Assembly: GCA_033763635.1 (NCBI GenBank) | Contig: JANRKG010000474.1 | Location: 1-7,480, forward strand | Origin: JANRKG01 sp033763635 | Lineage (GTDB): Bacteria > Cyanobacteriota > Cyanobacteriia > GCF-001939115 | DNA: 7,480 nucleotides | Reading direction: 5' to 3' | Shown: piece by piece, positions 5,308 through 7,480 of the stretch | How the letters are laid out: the number at the start of each line of letters is the position of its first letter | Numbering within the stretch: position 1 is the first letter of the stretch | Made by a program: the position numbers and the translations under genes | The notes under the pieces: model-generated | The model's input: the letters and a program-made list of their open reading frames with translations, nothing else | Database searches by the model: none | What the model was told of the DNA's origin: nothing

Positions 5308-6042
5308 GTGCGGTTTGACATTATTTCCCTATTCCCCGATTTTTTTACCTCGCCACTTCAGTCGGGGCTGTTAGGCAAAGCTTTGGCCCGTCAGATTGCA
5401 GAGGTATACCTGACAAACCCACGGGATTTTACGACCGATCGCCATCACAAAGTCGATGATGAACCCTATGGCGGCGGAGTTGGCATGCTCATGAAGCCCG
5501 ATCCCATCTTTGCCGCTGTGGAATCCCTGCCAGTTTTAACGAACCGCCAGGTCTTGCTGATGACTCCTCAGGGAGAAACCATGAACCAGCGAATGTTTCA
5601 AGATCTGATTCGTTATGATCAGCTTGTGATGATTTGTGGGCACTATGAGGGAGTTGATGAGCGGGTGTTACACCTGGTCGATCGGGAAGTTTCTTTGGGA
5701 GATTTTGTCCTAACTTGTGGAGAAATTCCGGCCCTTACGCTCCTGAATGGTACGATCCGCCTCCTTCCTGGCACCGTTGGCAAAGTTGAATCTCTCAAAG
5801 CCGAGAGTTTTGAAGCAGGCTTACTGGATTATCCCCAGTACACCCGTCCGGCAGTTTTTCGGGGTTGGGCTGTGCCCGAAGTGCTGCTTTCCGGCAACCA
5901 CCAGGCGATCGAGCAATGGCGACGAGAGCAACAAATTGAGCGAACTCGGCTTCGACGACCGGATCTCTATGCCCAATGGGTTGAATCTAAAGCGTTGGAT
6001 GGGAAAAACGAATCGGGTGCAGACACGAATCCAAACGGGTGA
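5308..6042 (+). CDS. trmD: tRNA (guanine-37-N1)-methyltransferase
   Basis: TrmD uses S-adenosylmethionine to methylate N1 of G37 next to the anticodon, preventing +1 frameshifting; it is a dimeric SPOUT (trefoil-knot) enzyme. The 244-residue protein is near the usual length. Visible signatures are FDIISLFPDFF at the start, DEPYGGGVGMLMKPDPIF (51-68), the knot segments MICGHYEGVDERV (108-120) and LGDFVLTCGEIPAL (130-143), then RLLPGTVGK, LLDYPQYTRP, LLSGNHQAIEQWR and RRPDLY. Arg151 and Glu166 fall at the positions of E. coli Arg154 and catalytic Asp169, a conservative change. The start must be the GTG at 5308 or later, because an in-frame TGA lies seven codons upstream at 5287; no Shine-Dalgarno is evident. 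It is read away from cphB; the DUF1517 gene begins 75 bases after its stop, so co-transcription is possible. Confidence 0.97.
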   Translation: MRFDIISLFPDFFTSPLQSGLLGKALARQIAEVYLTNPRDFTTDRHHKVDDEPYGGGVGMLMKPDPIFAAVESLPVLTNRQVLLMTPQGETMNQRMFQDLIRYDQLVMICGHYEGVDERVLHLVDREVSLGDFVLTCGEIPALTLLNGTIRLLPGTVGKVESLKAESFEAGLLDYPQYTRPAVFRGWAVPEVLLSGNHQAIEQWRREQQIERTRLRRPDLYAQWVESKALDGKNESGADTNPNG

Positions 6043-6102
6043 ACTGGGTTCAATAATTCGAAGGCCATTTGATCTGGACTGAAGATATTTTTGTTAAACG
6101 GT

Positions 6103-6107
6103 GAGGT
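6103..6107 (+). promoter_or_regulatory. Ribosome binding site deciding the DUF1517 gene start
   Basis: GAGGT lies ten bases upstream of the ATG at 6118, where a lysine/arginine-initiated hydrophobic signal begins. It lies inside the frame if the upstream TTG at 6091 were used, which argues for the ATG. Confidence 0.55.
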
Positions 6108-6117
6108 AGCGTTAGCC

Positions 6118-7197
6118 ATGCGAAAGTCCCCCTTAAAATTTCTCGGTACTGCTCTGGCAGCCCTGATCGCAGTTCAAGCAATTGAAGTTCCCCTATCGGT
6201 CTCATTCCTGGGGCAGTCTATCGAGATTGGGCAGGAAGCGGAGGCCCGAAGTAGTGGGGGGCGCAGCCGAGGGGGGTCTTTCCGGCGATCGTCTCCCTCC
6301 CGCTCGACCACTTCCTCCCCCTCCCGTTCCACTAATTCCTCCCCTTCCTACCGTCGCGAGTCCCGTCCTTCCTACCAGGATCGGGGACCTGTTATCGTCC
6401 CAGTGCCCGGACCCAGTTATAACTATTCCAATTCCCCGAACAACAATTACAACCAAAACGGTTCTCCTTCAGGCAACCGTGAGTCGGACACAGGGGATGT
6501 CATTCTGGGGTTGATTATCCTGTTGTTGTTTGGTGGCGTATCCCTATTCGTTCTCTGGTGGATTGTTCGGACACTGCTACGCACGCTAGGAGGCACGGGG
6601 ACAGGGGGACAGGGCAAAACCGCTCTGGATAACGATGTTGTCACGATCAGCAAACTCCAGATTGCCCTTCTAGCTCAAGCACGCGATGTCCAGACTCGGT
6701 TAAACGAAATCGGTGAATCGATTGATGCCAGCACTCCAGAGGGGTTATCCGAACTGTTGCAGGAGTCGGTTTTAGCGATCCTACGCACCCCGGAAAACTG
6801 GAGCCATGTCCTCTCGACCTCCAAAACTGTTTCCAACCGTGAACAGGCGGAAGCGCTTTTTAATGAGATGTCTGTGACCGAGCGGAGTAAGTTCAGTGCC
6901 GAAACTCTGGTGAATACAGGCGGAGGCAGAGTGCGACGATCGCAGGGCATCAAACCGGATGACGATGAAACCGCCGCTTATATTGTCGTTACCCTGCTCG
7001 TTGGCACAGAGGACGATCGGCCCCTGTTTGGTCCCATTCGCTCCACTGACGAGTTACGAGGGGCGCTGGAAAAAGTGGCTGCGATCCCGTCGGATCACCT
7101 CTCTGTGTTTGAACTGCTCTGGAGTCCCCAGGAAGAAATGGACAGCCTCAGCTACGACGAATTGCTGACGGAATATTCGGAGATGGTGCAAATCTAA
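6118..7197 (+). CDS. DUF1517 family membrane protein
   Basis: The 359-residue protein begins with MRKSPLKFLGTALAALIAVQ, a signal peptide or signal anchor, perhaps cut after AEA (41-43). Residues 44 to about 122 are low-complexity: Arg/Ser/Gly, then Ser/Pro/Tyr/Asn. A strong transmembrane segment follows at about 127-150 (ILGLIILLLFGGVSLFVLWW). Residues about 172-359 form the DUF1517 domain: ISKLQIALLAQARDVQ, a central ENWSHVLS and YIVVTLLVGTEDDRP. Homologues are widespread in cyanobacteria and chloroplasts; Arabidopsis FLAP1, linked to fluctuating-light acclimation, is to my knowledge in this family. The biochemical role is unknown; a thylakoid or envelope membrane site is inferred. The start was moved from an in-frame TTG at 6091 to the ATG on ribosome-site and signal-peptide grounds. 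No clear terminator follows; ubiD starts 53 bases later. Confidence 0.88.
   Translation: MRKSPLKFLGTALAALIAVQAIEVPLSVSFLGQSIEIGQEAEARSSGGRSRGGSFRRSSPSRSTTSSPSRSTNSSPSYRRESRPSYQDRGPVIVPVPGPSYNYSNSPNNNYNQNGSPSGNRESDTGDVILGLIILLLFGGVSLFVLWWIVRTLLRTLGGTGTGGQGKTALDNDVVTISKLQIALLAQARDVQTRLNEIGESIDASTPEGLSELLQESVLAILRTPENWSHVLSTSKTVSNREQAEALFNEMSVTERSKFSAETLVNTGGGRVRRSQGIKPDDDETAAYIVVTLLVGTEDDRPLFGPIRSTDELRGALEKVAAIPSDHLSVFELLWSPQEEMDSLSYDELLTEYSEMVQI
6292..6363 (+). repeat. In-frame 24-base tandem repeat in the DUF1517 gene
   Basis: Two full units encode SPSRSTTS (6292-6315) and SPSRSTNS (6316-6339), and a third, degenerate unit encodes SPSYRRES (6340-6363), followed by RPSY. The pyrimidine-rich repeat makes the basic, Ser/Pro-rich linker before the membrane segment and is a likely place for length differences between strains. 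Confidence 0.75.
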
Positions 7198-7250
7198 TTT
7201 CGCCCTTCGTCATTGATAATAGAAGAGATAGTTCTTTACATTTCTTCACT

Positions 7251-7480
7251 ATGGCGCGGGATCTACGGGGATTTCTCAAATTACTGGAACAGCGGGGCCA
7301 ACTGCGACGGATTCAGGCTCCTGTCGATTCCGATCTGGAAATTGCAGAGATCGCGAATCGGATGTTGCAGCGAGGGGGACCCGCCCTGCTGTTTGAAAAT
7401 GTGAAGGGAGCCGCCTATCCGGTAGCCGTCAATGTGATGGGGACGGTCGAGCGAATTTGCTGGGCCATGAATATGGAGCG
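7251..7480 (+). CDS. ubiD: UbiD-family decarboxylase, N-terminal part (cut by the window edge)
   Basis: The 76 visible codons begin MARDLRGFLKLLEQRGQLRR and continue with IQAPVDSDLEIAEIANRMLQ, GGPALLFENVKG and YPVAVNVMGTVERICWAM, the standard start of UbiD-family (3-polyprenyl-4-hydroxybenzoate) carboxy-lyases. These use prenylated FMN made by UbiX. In cyanobacteria the family member is linked to plastoquinone synthesis from 4-hydroxybenzoate, so that role is likely. The cofactor- and metal-binding residues lie beyond the window and cannot be checked. There is no good Shine-Dalgarno before the ATG at 7251. It starts 53 bases after the DUF1517 stop and is probably read with it or from a weak local promoter (TTGATA at 7213, TTACAT at 7236). 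Confidence 0.9.
   Translation, partial: MARDLRGFLKLLEQRGQLRRIQAPVDSDLEIAEIANRMLQRGGPALLFENVKGAAYPVAVNVMGTVERICWAMNME

Noticed and set aside
6091..6117. Extension of the DUF1517 protein to a TTG at 6091
   Set aside because: It would add nine residues before a normal signal-peptide start and would bury the GAGGT ribosome site inside the gene.
6202..6653. Minus-strand and alternate-frame open frames across the DUF1517 linker
   Set aside because: They arise from the biased Ser/Arg/Pro/Gly codons of the low-complexity linker and have no recognisable domain.
7213..7241. Promoter for ubiD (TTGATA, 17 bases, TTACAT)
   Set aside because: The -10 matches only three of six positions and lies about nine bases before the start codon; kept only as a remark under ubiD.
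7213..7404. 63-codon open frame overlapping the start of ubiD
   Set aside because: It is out of frame with the clearly recognisable UbiD N-terminus and has no family signature.

Overview
The window reads as chromosomal DNA of a cyanobacterium, probably filamentous (inference). Three things support this: a complete cyanophycin gene pair (cphB, cphA); a DUF1517 protein of the type kept in oxygenic phototrophs; and about 19 copies of CGATCG, the core of the cyanobacterial HIP1 octamer, where roughly two are expected by chance. Base composition and coding style look even across the window. I see no insertion sequence, phage gene, tRNA, rRNA or CRISPR array.

Layout. Positions 1-399 (-) hold the N-terminal 133 codons of a P-type cation ATPase whose gene runs off the left edge. 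Positions 400-729 are non-coding, with a probable ATPase promoter, a strong intrinsic terminator for cphA and a hairpin-forming element that looks like a dispersed repeat. Positions 730-3462 (-) are cphA, cyanophycin synthetase. Positions 3463-3846 are an AT-rich spacer with a candidate cphA promoter, a palindrome, short AACCT repeats and a weak cphB terminator. Positions 3847-4737 (-) are cphB, cyanophycinase. Positions 4738-5307 are a 570-base divergent spacer with a perfect NtcA-type box (GTA-N8-TAC), a hairpin/tandem repeat and a probable trmD promoter. Positions 5308-6042 (+) are trmD, 6118-7197 (+) a membrane-anchored DUF1517 protein, and 7251-7480 (+) the first 76 codons of a UbiD-family decarboxylase, cut by the right edge.

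How the genes fit together. CphA polymerises aspartate and arginine into cyanophycin, a nitrogen reserve, and CphB breaks the polymer down to beta-Asp-Arg dipeptides. They lie in the order cphB-cphA on the minus strand, as in other cyanobacteria. The NtcA box upstream of cphB suggests control by nitrogen status. The plus-strand genes are housekeeping or photosynthesis-related: tRNA m1G37 methylation, a DUF1517 membrane protein and probably plastoquinone synthesis.

I found no convincing undescribed multi-gene system. The best leads are regulatory (the NtcA box and unexplained short repeats around the cph genes), the poorly characterised DUF1517 protein, and the candidate dispersed hairpin element after cphA.
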